Shown in pieces: positions 24,625 to 32,822 of a DNA stretch of 33,693 nt. The translations under genes were made by a program, and so were the position numbers. Position 1 is the first letter of the stretch; the number at the start of each line of letters is the position of its first letter. Origin of the DNA: Alphaproteobacteria bacterium (lineage in GTDB: Bacteria; Pseudomonadota; Alphaproteobacteria; ATCC43930; Allostellaceae). The notes beneath the pieces were generated by a model. That model saw only the letters and a program-made list of their open reading frames with translations. It did not search any database and was not told the DNA's origin. Location: the NCBI GenBank assembly GCA_020852355.1, contig JADZBA010000419.1:1-33693 (forward strand), given 5' to 3'.

Positions 24625-26070
24625 TCATCGCGCCTTGAGCTTGTCCTCGAGACGGATGCGCCGGATGGCGGTCGGGTGCAGGGCGAGCGCGCGCTCCCAT
24701 TCGGCGCGCGCCGCCTCCTGCCGGCCCATGGCGGCGTAGACGTCGCCCAGATGCTCGCGCAGGGCGCCGGGCTCGACCGCCTCCAGGCCCGTCGCGCGTT
24801 CCAGCACCGCGGCCGCCTCGGCCAGCCGCCCCATGCGGAAGAGCGTGTAGCCGAGCGTGTCCTGGACATCGCCGGACCGCGGCTGCTGTGCCGCCGCGGC
24901 GCGGGCATGGCGCTGTGCCTCGGGCAGGTCGCGGTTGCGGATGGCGAGGAACCAGGCGAGCGAGTTCTGCCCCTGCCAGAAACCCTGCTGGGCGGCCGCC
25001 CGGTAGTAGCGCTCGGCCGCCGCCTCGTCGATCGGCACGCCGAACCCCTGCTCGTAGAGCCAGCCCAGCGCCACCTGGGCGCGTGCGTCACCCTGGCCGG
25101 CGGCGGCCTCGTACCAGCGCGCGGCCTGGCCGTAGTCCTGCCGCACGCCGCGGCCCTGCTGGTAGAGCCAGGCGAGATTACGCTGGGCGTCGGCCGCGCC
25201 CTGGCGGGCGGCGCGGCGATACCAGTCCGCCGCCTCGGTCTCGTTCGTCGCGACGCCCAGCCCCTGCTCGTAGGCCCAGCCGAGCTGCGCCTGCGCCTGG
25301 GCGTCGCCCTGCTCGGCCGCCCGGCGGAACCAGCGTGCCGCCTCGGCCAGGTCGCGCGGGACGCCGCGCCCCTCCTGGAGCACGAAGCCGTAGGCCGTCT
25401 CCGCCTCGGCCTCGCCCTGGGCGGCGGCGCGCCCGATCCACTCGGCGCCGGCCATCTCGTCGGCGACGACGCCGCGGCCCTGCTGGAAGAGGCGCCCCAG
25501 CATGAGCTGCGCCTGCGGGTCGCCGCGTTCGGCGGCCTGGCGGAACCAGCGCGCGGCCTCGCGCGGGTCGCGCTTCATCCCTTCGCCATCGAGATTGAGG
25601 GCCCCGATCGCGGTGTCGGCCGGGGGGAAGCTCTGGATCGCCGCGAGCCGATACCAGCGCAGCGCGGTCGCCGAGTCCTGGGGCACGCCGCGTCCATCCT
25701 CGTACAGCCGGCCGAGGGCGGTCTGGGCCGGCGCGTAGGATTCTTCGGCCGCGCGGCGGTAGCTCGCCACCGCCTCGTTCCAGCGCTGCGCCTTGTCGAG
25801 CGCGCGGCCGAGCTGGAAATGGGCGCGGATCAGCGACGGATCGGCGGCCACGGCCTCGCGGCAGGCGGCGATCGCAGGCTCGGGGTCGAGGCGGGCGAGG
25901 CGCGGCCCGGGTCGCGGCGGCGGCTGCTCGCCGTGCCCCAGCCACGGCAGGGGCAGGCCGGCCAGGCGGTCGCACTGCGCAAGATCGGCTGTCGCGGGCG
26001 ATGCGAGCGCCAGCGCGGCGGCGAGAATCGCCGTCCCCGGGACGGTCCGGCGGGCGGTGCCCGCGGCCAT
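24625..26070 (-). CDS. Exported SEL1/TPR-repeat protein
   Basis: A 481-residue secreted protein with a signal peptide (ARRTVPGTAILAAALALA, cleavage near ATA-D). A TPR unit around residues 80-112 is followed by seven tandem 36-residue SEL1 repeats (113-364), each with a core like ALGRLYEDGRGVPQD and WYRLAA. Further TPR helices occupy about 365-475 (LGYTLFRMGRLAEAAAVLERA). Such solenoids are protein-binding scaffolds, here in the periplasm. The ATG at 26070 lies 5 bases beyond the LolA-like stop; a GTG at 26079 overlapping that stop is an alternative start. Both genes should be cotranscribed. No enzyme motif is present and the partner is unknown. Confidence 0.85.
   Translation of the reverse strand: MAAGTARRTVPGTAILAAALALASPATADLAQCDRLAGLPLPWLGHGEQPPPRPGPRLARLDPEPAIAACREAVAADPSLIRAHFQLGRALDKAQRWNEAVASYRRAAEESYAPAQTALGRLYEDGRGVPQDSATALRWYRLAAIQSFPPADTAIGALNLDGEGMKRDPREAARWFRQAAERGDPQAQLMLGRLFQQGRGVVADEMAGAEWIGRAAAQGEAEAETAYGFVLQEGRGVPRDLAEAARWFRRAAEQGDAQAQAQLGWAYEQGLGVATNETEAADWYRRAARQGAADAQRNLAWLYQQGRGVRQDYGQAARWYEAAAGQGDARAQVALGWLYEQGFGVPIDEAAAERYYRAAAQQGFWQGQNSLAWFLAIRNRDLPEAQRHARAAAAQQPRSGDVQDTLGYTLFRMGRLAEAAAVLERATGLEAVEPGALREHLGDVYAAMGRQEAARAEWERALALHPTAIRRIRLEDKLKAR
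24979..25734 (-). repeat. Seven tandem 108-bp coding repeats (SEL1 units)
   Basis: The coding sequence of the SEL1-repeat protein contains seven consecutive units of 36 codons each (residues 113-364). Units share the pattern A-x-A-Q-x-x-L-G, E-x-G-R-G-V and A-x-x-W-[YF]-R-x-A-A. DNA identity between units is partial, so this is old protein-repeat structure and not a recent expansion. Confidence 0.85.
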
Positions 26071-26075
26071 GGCCG

Positions 26076-26747
26076 TCACTGATGCTGGGTGACGCCGCCC
26101 GGCTGGTTCTCGTCGAACACGAAGAGGCTGCGGTCGAGCGCCACGTCCTGGCGTGTCTCGGTCAGCGCGATGTTCGTGGTGATGCCCTGGGCATCGGTCA
26201 CCGACCATTGGCGCAGCGCCAGCGGCTCCGCCTGGAACGCCAGCTCAACCGAACCCGCGGCCGGGTCCTTGGTCTGCACCAGGGCGATGCGGATGACGCC
26301 GCCCTGGCGCTCGAAGCGGGTGACCGTCACGTCGCCGGTGAACTGGATGCGCTCGCGCAGCAGGAACCACAGGGGCGTCAGGTTGATCGGGATCTGCGTC
26401 GTCTGCTTCAGCCCGGTGTCGTAGGAATAGACCACGCTGCCGTCGGCGACGATCAGCAGCGGCGTCGGAGGGTCGTACTGGAAGCGCAGGCGGCCCGGAC
26501 GCGACAGGTAGAACGTGCCTTCGGCATAGGCGCCGTTGGAGGCGACCTGGACGAAGCGCGCCCGCAGGGTGCGGACGCCCGAGAGATAGCTCTCGATGCG
26601 CGTCATGTCGGCGCGCTGCTCGGGCGTCAGGGTGGCCGCGCCGGTCTGGGCGCCGGCGTCACGCGGCGCCGCGGTCGCCATCACCAGGGCCGCGAAGGTC
26701 ATGGCGAGCACGGAGCGACGGCCGGTCGGCAGGGAGAAGACGCGCAT
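26076..26747 (-). CDS. lolA: LolA-family outer-membrane lipoprotein carrier protein
   Basis: A 223-residue periplasmic protein with a signal peptide (GRRSVLAMTFAALVMATAA, cleavage near AGA-Q). The mature region starts with the helix IESYLSGVRTLRARFVQVAS, then strands such as YAEGTFYLSRPGRLRFQYDPPTP, LLIVADGSVVYSYDT and the hydrophobic TPLWFLLRERIQF. This is the LolA half-barrel pattern in which FxQ and RPGRLRW/FxY are conserved. LolA ferries lipoproteins from the LolCDE complex to the outer membrane. The start at 26747 was chosen over 26849 because it opens on the signal peptide. It is followed closely by the SEL1-repeat gene. No lolB gene is visible. Confidence 0.88.
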   Translation of the reverse strand: MRVFSLPTGRRSVLAMTFAALVMATAAPRDAGAQTGAATLTPEQRADMTRIESYLSGVRTLRARFVQVASNGAYAEGTFYLSRPGRLRFQYDPPTPLLIVADGSVVYSYDTGLKQTTQIPINLTPLWFLLRERIQFTGDVTVTRFERQGGVIRIALVQTKDPAAGSVELAFQAEPLALRQWSVTDAQGITTNIALTETRQDVALDRSLFVFDENQPGGVTQHQ

Positions 26748-26911
26748 CGGGACCTCGTCGGAAACGTCGGAGGTCACCCCGGGGGCCGGGGGGCCGGGCG
26801 ACCATGCGGACAAGCGTCGGATGAAGCCAGCCGAATGCGGCAAAGGCAAGGCGGAAGGACGGCTTCGCCGGTGCGCCGGCGCGGGCGTCCGTGCTGCCCC
26901 GGGGTCGGGGA

Positions 26912-27595
26912 TCAGGCGGCGCGGTCCGCCGCGTCGGGCTCGTGGAAGTCGATGGCCGCCAGGAACCTGGCCCGTCCGGCGCGGCCGTGCTCCTCGGCGC
27001 GGCGGCGCGCCAGGTCGGCGTCGCCCGCGAGGATCGCCTCGACGAGGCGCCGGTGCTCGGCATTGGCCTCGCCCATGTTGGCGCTGGGCTCGAACGAGCG
27101 GCGCCGGAAGAGCTGCAGCTTCTTGGTGTAGCCGAGATAGGCGGTCGCCACCTCGCGATTGCGGGCCGCAGCGACGATGCGCTCGTGCAGGCGGCTGTTG
27201 CGCTCGAAGAACGCCTCGCGGTCGGTGGCCGCGATGGCCGCGTCCATGCCGTCGACCAGCCGGACGAGCTCGCCCGCCCGGGCGGCGTCCACCGTCTGGG
27301 AGAGCTGGGCCGACGCGAAGGCGAACAGCAGGGTGGCGAGTTCGTAGATGTCGATGGCCTCGTCGACCGAGAGCGCGCGCACGAAGGCGCCGCGGTTCAT
27401 GATGACGGTCACGAGGCCGGTGCGCTCCAGTGCGCGCGCCGCCTCGCGCACGGGGCCGCGGCTGACGCCGAGCCGGCGGGCGAGCGCGATCTCGTTGAGG
27501 CGCTCGCCGGGGGCCAGCGCGCCCTCCAGGATCATGCGCTCGAGCGCCCCCTGGACGCGGCTCGCCAGCGGCGCGGGGGCGAGCGCGCCGGTCAT
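26912..27595 (-). CDS. GntR-family (FCD domain) transcriptional regulator
   Basis: A 227-residue regulator. The N-terminal winged helix (about 10-70) contains LNEIALARRLGVSRGPVREAARALERTGLV, the GntR signature. The all-helical FCD effector domain (about 85-215) has metal or ligand residues in NSRLHERI, AEHRRLVEAI and EEHGRAGR. FCD regulators commonly respond to small organic acids. An alternative ATG at 27625 would add ten residues, but that codon lies within the palindrome at 27624-27635, a likely operator, so the later start was preferred. It is divergent from the CoA-transferase/crotonase/ABC set and is its probable repressor. Confidence 0.92.
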   Translation of the reverse strand: MTGALAPAPLASRVQGALERMILEGALAPGERLNEIALARRLGVSRGPVREAARALERTGLVTVIMNRGAFVRALSVDEAIDIYELATLLFAFASAQLSQTVDAARAGELVRLVDGMDAAIAATDREAFFERNSRLHERIVAAARNREVATAYLGYTKKLQLFRRRSFEPSANMGEANAEHRRLVEAILAGDADLARRRAEEHGRAGRARFLAAIDFHEPDAADRAA

Positions 27596-27623
27596 CGCGC
27601 CCGCGCGCCCGGACACGGGCGAC

Positions 27624-27635
27624 ATTGTTTACAAT
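27624..27635. promoter_or_regulatory. Candidate GntR operator
   Basis: ATTGTTTACAAT is an inverted repeat (ATTGT-N2-ACAAT) in the divergent region between the GntR/FCD gene and the CoA-transferase gene. FCD-type GntR proteins often bind short AT-rich palindromes with this TTGT...ACAA outline. It overlaps the candidate -35 element at 27628-27633, a repressor-like position. Confidence 0.6.
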
Positions 27636-27657
27636 CTGCCGGGACGCCAGCTATAAA
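27628..27657 (+). promoter_or_regulatory. Candidate sigma-70 promoter of the CoA-transferase/ABC set
   Basis: TTTACA (27628-27633), an 18-base spacer and TATAAA (27652-27657) form the best promoter-like sequence in the window. Transcription would start near 27664, leaving a leader of about 105 bases before the ATG at 27769. The leader contains a perfect 12-bp palindrome, AGTGTCGACACT, at 27711-27722. Confidence 0.6.
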
Positions 27658-27768
27658 CCACAGCATAGGGACGGAACGTACAGGAAGAAGGCGGTATCAG
27701 GCCATCTCGAAGTGTCGACACTCGACATCCTGCACGCATTCCAGGCACGACGGATCGGGAGAGCGGCG

Positions 27769-28977
27769 ATGAACGACGCCACCCCTCACGCGGACAGCCG
27801 GTCGACGGCCGGCCTGCCGCTGCGCCGGATCAAGGTCCTCGACCTGACGGTGGCGCGTGCCGGGCCGACCTGCGTGCGCCATCTCGCCGACTGGGGCGCC
27901 GACGTCATCCGCATCGAGCCTCCCGCCGCGGGCGTGGGCGAGGTCGGCAACCGCGACGGCTTCGACTTTCAGAACCTGCATCGCAACAAGCGGGCGATGA
28001 AGCTCGATCTCAAGTCCGAGAAGGGCAAGGAGATCTTCTTCCGCATGGCCGCCGGCGCCGACGTGATCGTCGAGAACATGCGAGCACAGGTGAAGTATCG
28101 CCTGGGCGTCGACTACGAGAGCGTGCGGCGGATCAACCCGCGCATCGTCTATGCCTCGATCTCCGGCTTCGGCCAGGACGGTCCCTACGGCCACCGCGCC
28201 GGCGTCGACCAGATCGCCCAGGGCATGGGCGGGCTGATGTCGATCACCGGCGAACCGGGGCAGAAGCCGCTACGCGTCGGCATCCCCATCGCCGACCTCA
28301 CCGCCGGCAACCTGCTGGCGCTGGCCACCATGATGGCGCTCTTCCAGCGCGAGGAGACCGGCGAGGGCCGCTGGGTGCATACCAGCCTGCTGGAGGCGCA
28401 GGTCTTCATGCTCGACTTCCAGGCGTCACGCTGGCTGCTCGCCGGCGAGGTGGCGAAGCCCGCGGGCAACGACCATCCGACCTCGATTCCGACGGGCGTC
28501 TATCCGACCGCCGACCGGCCGATCACCATCGCCGCCTCCTCGCCGCGGCTGTGGGGGCGCTTCTGCGAGGCCCTCGGCCGGCCCGAATGGCTGGCGCGCC
28601 CGGAATGGTCGAACGGCGAAGGGCGCTCGCGCGACCGTGCCGCGATCAACCAGGCGATCGCCGAGGTGACGAGCGAGAAGCCGAGCCTGCACTGGATCGA
28701 GGTGCTCGACGGCGCCGGCATCCCCTGTGGCCCGATCAACACCATCGACCAGACGTTCGCCGACCCGCAGGTGCAGCATCTGGGCCTTGCCCGGCCGGTC
28801 GAGCATCCGCGGCTCGGCGCGCAGCGCGTGGTCGGCACGCCGATCAACCTCGAGGGCATCGAGGACAGCATCCGCATGCCGACCGCCGACGCCGGGCAGC
28901 ACACGGACGAGGTGCTGGCGGCCCTCGGCTACGACACCGCCGCCATCGCGAAGCTCCGCGCCGACGGCGTCATCTAG
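27769..28977 (+). CDS. CaiB/BaiF (class III) CoA transferase
   Basis: A 402-residue family III CoA transferase, which moves CoA between carboxylic acids through an aspartyl-CoA thioester. Asp176 in GIPIADLTAGN aligns with the catalytic aspartate of formyl-CoA transferase. Other family blocks are KVLDLTVARAGPTCVRHLADWGADVIRIE at the N-terminus (22-50), NLHRNKRAMKLDLKSEKGK, DVIVENM, and YASISGFGQDGPY (128-140). The start at 27769 follows GGGAGAG; an in-frame upstream ATG at 27625 lies within the promoter/operator and was rejected. It probably activates the acid imported by the ABC transporter encoded downstream. Donor and acceptor acids are unknown. Confidence 0.93.
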   Translation: MNDATPHADSRSTAGLPLRRIKVLDLTVARAGPTCVRHLADWGADVIRIEPPAAGVGEVGNRDGFDFQNLHRNKRAMKLDLKSEKGKEIFFRMAAGADVIVENMRAQVKYRLGVDYESVRRINPRIVYASISGFGQDGPYGHRAGVDQIAQGMGGLMSITGEPGQKPLRVGIPIADLTAGNLLALATMMALFQREETGEGRWVHTSLLEAQVFMLDFQASRWLLAGEVAKPAGNDHPTSIPTGVYPTADRPITIAASSPRLWGRFCEALGRPEWLARPEWSNGEGRSRDRAAINQAIAEVTSEKPSLHWIEVLDGAGIPCGPINTIDQTFADPQVQHLGLARPVEHPRLGAQRVVGTPINLEGIEDSIRMPTADAGQHTDEVLAALGYDTAAIAKLRADGVI

Positions 28978-29037
28978 CGGGCCGGCGGGGGCCGCGCGCG
29001 CCCTCGCCCGGCCGCTGCCTGGAAGGAACGGAGAGTC

Positions 29038-29850
29038 ATGGACGGCGATTCGCGCATCGAGCTTCCCACCGGCAAGGTCCTGGCCGAGCGGCGCGACGGC
29101 GTCGGCTGGCTGACCTTCAACCAGCCGGAGCGGCGCAACGCGATCTCCGTCGAGATGTGGGACGGGATCGCCATCGCGGTGAACGCGTTCGCCGCCGATC
29201 CTCTGGTCCGCGTCGTCGTGATGCAGGGGGCCGGCGACAAGGCATTCACCGCCGGCGCCGACATCAGCGAGTTCGAGAAGGTGCGGGCCGACGCGGCGGC
29301 GCAGGAGGCCTACCGCGCCCGCTCGGCGGCGGCCGGTGCGGCATTCAAGGCGCTCGACAAGCCCCTGATCGCGATGATCCGCGGCTTCTGCATGGGCGGC
29401 GGCATGGCGATGGCGCTGCGTGCCGACATCCGCATCGCGTCCACGGATGCGCGCTTCGGCATCCCCGCGGCCCGCCTCGGCATCGCCTACGCCCAGGAGG
29501 CGCTCGCCCGCCTGACGGCGCTGACCGGCCCGTCGAAGGCCAAGATGATCATGTTCCTCGCCCGTCAGTACCCGGCGGCCGAGGCCCTCGACCTCGGCAT
29601 CGTCGACCTCGTGGTGGAGCCCGACGCGTTGGCGCCGACCGTGACCGCGATGGCGGCCGAGATGGCGGGCAACGCGCCGTTGTCGATCCGCGCCTCGAAG
29701 GCGATGATCGACGAGCTGGCGGTCGATCCGGCACAGCGCAACCCCGAACGCATGGCGGCGCTGGAGCGCGCCTGCTTCGATAGCGACGACTACAAGGAGG
29801 GCCGCCGGGCCTTCATGGAGAAGCGGCGCCCGGTATTCGTCGGGCACTAG
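29038..29850 (+). CDS. Crotonase-fold protein lacking both hydratase glutamates
   Basis: A 270-residue member of the enoyl-CoA hydratase/isomerase superfamily. Oxyanion-hole segments are intact: AFTAGADISEF (69-79) and CMGGGMAMAL (118-127). However, the positions equivalent to the two catalytic glutamates of mitochondrial enoyl-CoA hydratase are alanines (Ala124 and Ala144 in FGIPAARLG), so ordinary hydration of enoyl-CoA is unlikely. The C-terminus DYKEGRRAFMEKRRPVF is typical of the superfamily. Crotonase relatives also act as decarboxylases, isomerases, thioesterases and C-C hydrolases. AAGGAACGGAGAG precedes the ATG. The gene lies 60 bases after the CoA transferase, which would supply its CoA thioester. 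Confidence 0.9.
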   Translation: MDGDSRIELPTGKVLAERRDGVGWLTFNQPERRNAISVEMWDGIAIAVNAFAADPLVRVVVMQGAGDKAFTAGADISEFEKVRADAAAQEAYRARSAAAGAAFKALDKPLIAMIRGFCMGGGMAMALRADIRIASTDARFGIPAARLGIAYAQEALARLTALTGPSKAKMIMFLARQYPAAEALDLGIVDLVVEPDALAPTVTAMAAEMAGNAPLSIRASKAMIDELAVDPAQRNPERMAALERACFDSDDYKEGRRAFMEKRRPVFVGH

Positions 29851-29932
29851 GAACGCGAGGCGCGCGAGGCATCGGCCGGATCCGTCCGCAACGATGCCCG
29901 GCGACACCGAAACGGCAGGAGGAAACGGCACC

Positions 29933-30994
29933 ATGACGAACATCACGAGGCGCACGCTGCTCAAGGCGGGCGCGGCGCTGGGCACCGTCGGCGCGCTGGG
30001 CGGCCATCATGCGAGCGCGCAGGAGATGGGCCCGTACGAGCGGCAGCTCTACGAGGCCGCGAAGAAGGAGGGCCAGGTCACCTGGTACTCGGGGCAGCTC
30101 AGCGCCGAGCCGGGCGAGGCCGTCGGCCAGGCCTTCGCCGAACGCTATCCCGGCCTCAAGGCCAACGTCATCCGCAGCACCTCCCAGGTCGCCTTCCAGC
30201 GCCTGTCGCAGGACCTGCGCGCCCGCACGCCGCAGTGCGACATCCTGAGCTCGACGGATTCCGGCCACTACAGCTTCCTCAAGCGCGAGGGGCTGCTGAT
30301 GAAGTTCCGGCCGAAGAACGCCGACGGGATGATCGAGGCGGCGCGCAGGGGCGATCCCGACGACACCTTCCAGATCTGCTACTTCGGCCTTTATCTCATG
30401 GGCTACAACACCCAGAAGGTGTCGGCGGCCGATGCGCCGAAGAGCTGGACCGACCTGCTCGATCCGAAATGGAAGGACCAGATCGCCATCGGCCATCCGG
30501 GCTACAGCGGCGCCATCGGCATCTGGGCGCTGATGATGAAGCAGATGTACGGCGCCGACTACCTGAAGAAGCTCGAGCGCAACAAGCCGCAGATCGGGCG
30601 GTCCAGCATGGACCCGGTGACGCTGATGAACGGCGGCGAGCGCGCGATCGGCATCGCCATCCCGTCCGCCACGACGCTGCTCAGCATGTCGCGCGGCAAC
30701 CCGCTCAAGCTGATCTATCCGACCGACGGCACGGTGGCGACGCCGGCGCCGACCGCGATCATCGCCAACGCGCCGCACCCGAACGCCGCCAAGCTGTTCA
30801 TGGAGTTCGCGACCGGGCCCGAGTATTCGCGCGTGATCACCAGATTCTTCAATGAGTCTCTGCGTCCGGAGGTGCCGCCGCCGGTCGGCGGCCGGCCGCT
30901 CAATGAGATCAAGCTCATCATGCCGACCATGGCGGAGGCGGAGAAGGGCGTGCCGGAGATGCGGGAGGTCTGGCGCGACGTCTTCGGCGTCTGA
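29933..30994 (+). CDS. ABC transporter substrate-binding protein (Fbp/iron-type family, Tat signal)
   Basis: A 353-residue periplasmic binding protein of the class usually annotated as iron(III) or family 1 solute-binding. The N-terminal TRRTLLKAGAAL matches the twin-arginine consensus, with cleavage near ASA-Q30. Family blocks are AAKKEGQVTWYSG, FAERYPGLKANVIRSTSQ, LLDPKWKDQIAIGHPGYSGA and the C-terminal hinge PNAAKLFMEFATGPEYSRVI. The paired tyrosines of true iron binders were not confirmed, and relatives bind phosphonates, thiamine or carboxylates. AGGAGGA precedes the ATG at 29933. Fused permease and ATPase genes follow, giving a full importer. Confidence 0.9.
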   Translation: MTNITRRTLLKAGAALGTVGALGGHHASAQEMGPYERQLYEAAKKEGQVTWYSGQLSAEPGEAVGQAFAERYPGLKANVIRSTSQVAFQRLSQDLRARTPQCDILSSTDSGHYSFLKREGLLMKFRPKNADGMIEAARRGDPDDTFQICYFGLYLMGYNTQKVSAADAPKSWTDLLDPKWKDQIAIGHPGYSGAIGIWALMMKQMYGADYLKKLERNKPQIGRSSMDPVTLMNGGERAIGIAIPSATTLLSMSRGNPLKLIYPTDGTVATPAPTAIIANAPHPNAAKLFMEFATGPEYSRVITRFFNESLRPEVPPPVGGRPLNEIKLIMPTMAEAEKGVPEMREVWRDVFGV

Positions 30995-31085
30995 GCCGCG
31001 TCGTTCCCTCGCCCGCGGCGACCCGGCGATTGGCGCGCCGGGCTCCCGCGGGCCATCGCCTCCCCGAGGAGCGGATCGCCCGAGC

Positions 31086-32819
31086 ATGACCGACACGACC
31101 GCGCCGGGTGCCGCCGCCCGCACCGCCTCCCTTGCAGCCCGGCTGCGCAACGTCGAGCCGGCGACGCTGCTGTGGGTGGCGCTGGCGGCCGTGCTGCTGG
31201 TTCTCGTCGCCTATCCGCTCGGCAAGCTCCTCGTCGTCAGCTTCGAGACGCGGGGCACCGGCGCATTCACCGTCGACAACTACCTGACCGCCTACGGCCG
31301 CGCCCGCTACGTCGAGGCGCTGGTGCATTCGTTGGAGCTGGGGGCGCTGGCCGCGGCCATCGCCACCGTGCTGGCGGTGCCGATGGCCTGGGCGGTGTCG
31401 CGAACCGACATGCCGGGCAAGTGGGTGGTGTGGATCGCGGTACTCGGCGCCTTCATCCTGCCGCCCTTCCTCGCCGCGATCGGCTGGATCCTGCTGGCGG
31501 GACCCAATGCGGGCTTCATCAACCAGGTCTGGCGCTGGGCGACCGGTGCCTCCGCCCCGCTCGTCAACGTCTACACCTTTCCGGGCCTCGCCGCGGTCAT
31601 CGCGCTCCACTCCTTCCCGCTGGTCTTCATCTTCGTGAAGTCCGCCCTCGACCTCGTGTCCTCGGAGATGGAGGACGCGGCCAACATCCTGGGTGCGGGC
31701 ACCTGGTCGGCGACGCGGCGGATCACCCTGCCGCTCGTCCTGCCGGCCATCGTCGGCGGCACCATCGTCGTCTTCCTGGAGACGATCGCGCTCTTCGGCA
31801 CGCCGGCGATCATCGGCATTCCGGCGCGCATCAACGTCGTCACCACCCAGCTCTGGCAGTTCTTCGAGTATCCGGTACGGGTGGAGGTGGCGTCCGCCTA
31901 TGCGATGCCCCTGCTCGGCATCACCGTCGTCATGATCATCGCCCAGAGGCTGCTGCTCGCCCGCAAGGGCTTCGTCTCGCAGACCGGCAAGGGCGGCGAG
32001 CGGCGGCCGATCCGGCTCGGGCCCTGGCGCTGGGTCGTGTTCGCCTGGTGCGCGCTCGTCGGCCTGCTCGCCGTCGCCCTGCCGATGCTGGTGCTGGTCC
32101 AGGCGTCGTTCGCGAAGGGCTGGGGACGCGGCTTCAGCTTCGACAACCTGACGCTGAGCAACTACGAGTACCTGCTGTTCCGCCACGAGATGGCCATCCA
32201 GTCGATCTGGAACACGCTGCTCTTCTCCAGCCTCGCCGCGACGTTCGCCGCGGCGCTGGCGCTGCTCGTCGCCTACATCGCCGGCCGCCGGCTGGTGCCC
32301 TTCTCGGGCGCGCTCGGCTTCCTGGCGATGGCGCCCTTCGTCATTCCCGGCATCGTCATGGCGATCGGTTTCTACGCCGCCTATGCGGCGCCGCCGCTCG
32401 CCCTCTACGGCACCTCGATCATCATCGTGCTGGCCTTCACCGCGCGCTTCCTGCCGATCGCCTACGCCAACTCGACCGCCGCCATCCGCTCGGTGCACCC
32501 GGAGATGGAGGAGGCCGCCCGCATCCTGGGCAGCGGGCGGCTGCGCACGATCGCGCGCATCACCGCGCCGCTGATCCGCAAGAGCCTGCTCGGCGGCTGG
32601 CTGCTGGTCTTCATCGTCTCGGCGCGCGAGCTGTCCTCCGCGGTGTTCCTGGTCGGGCCCAAGACGCTGACGATGGCGGTGCTGATCTACGACCTCAGCG
32701 AAGCCGGAAATTTCGAGGTCGTGGCGGCGCTGGGCGGCCTGATGCTGGTGATCACGCTGGCGCTGGTCGCCGTCGGCACCAGGCTGGTCGGGCGCGACTT
32801 CATGCTGCGGAGGGAATAG
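31086..32819 (+). CDS. ABC transporter permease, fused two-domain (FbpB-type)
   Basis: A 577-residue inner-membrane protein made of two homologous permease domains, as in FbpB-type transporters, with about twelve helices. Each half has an EAA loop: EDAANILGAGTWSATRRITLP in the first and EEAARILGSGRLRTIARITAP in the second. The halves are joined by a hydrophilic linker (RKGFVSQTGKGGERRPIRLG). The start at 31086 opens MTDTTAPG shortly before the first helix. It lies 91 bases after the binding-protein gene and 3 bases before the ATPase gene, so the three form one importer. Substrate specificity is not set by this subunit. Confidence 0.93.
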   Translation: MTDTTAPGAAARTASLAARLRNVEPATLLWVALAAVLLVLVAYPLGKLLVVSFETRGTGAFTVDNYLTAYGRARYVEALVHSLELGALAAAIATVLAVPMAWAVSRTDMPGKWVVWIAVLGAFILPPFLAAIGWILLAGPNAGFINQVWRWATGASAPLVNVYTFPGLAAVIALHSFPLVFIFVKSALDLVSSEMEDAANILGAGTWSATRRITLPLVLPAIVGGTIVVFLETIALFGTPAIIGIPARINVVTTQLWQFFEYPVRVEVASAYAMPLLGITVVMIIAQRLLLARKGFVSQTGKGGERRPIRLGPWRWVVFAWCALVGLLAVALPMLVLVQASFAKGWGRGFSFDNLTLSNYEYLLFRHEMAIQSIWNTLLFSSLAATFAAALALLVAYIAGRRLVPFSGALGFLAMAPFVIPGIVMAIGFYAAYAAPPLALYGTSIIIVLAFTARFLPIAYANSTAAIRSVHPEMEEAARILGSGRLRTIARITAPLIRKSLLGGWLLVFIVSARELSSAVFLVGPKTLTMAVLIYDLSEAGNFEVVAALGGLMLVITLALVAVGTRLVGRDFMLRRE

Positions 32820-32822
32820 CGG

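Noticed and set aside
24979-25734. Periodic repeats as a CRISPR-like or satellite array
   Set aside because: The 108-bp period is 36 codons and matches SEL1 protein repeats; units are diverged and there are no spacers.
27625-27768. N-terminal extension of the CoA transferase from an ATG at 27625
   Set aside because: The codon lies inside the operator/promoter cluster, and the added 48 residues lack family resemblance; the ATG at 27769 has a ribosome site.
30995-31085. GC-rich inverted repeats between the binding-protein and permease genes as a terminator
   Set aside because: There is no U-tract, and the three ABC genes are expected to be cotranscribed; at most it could tune relative expression.
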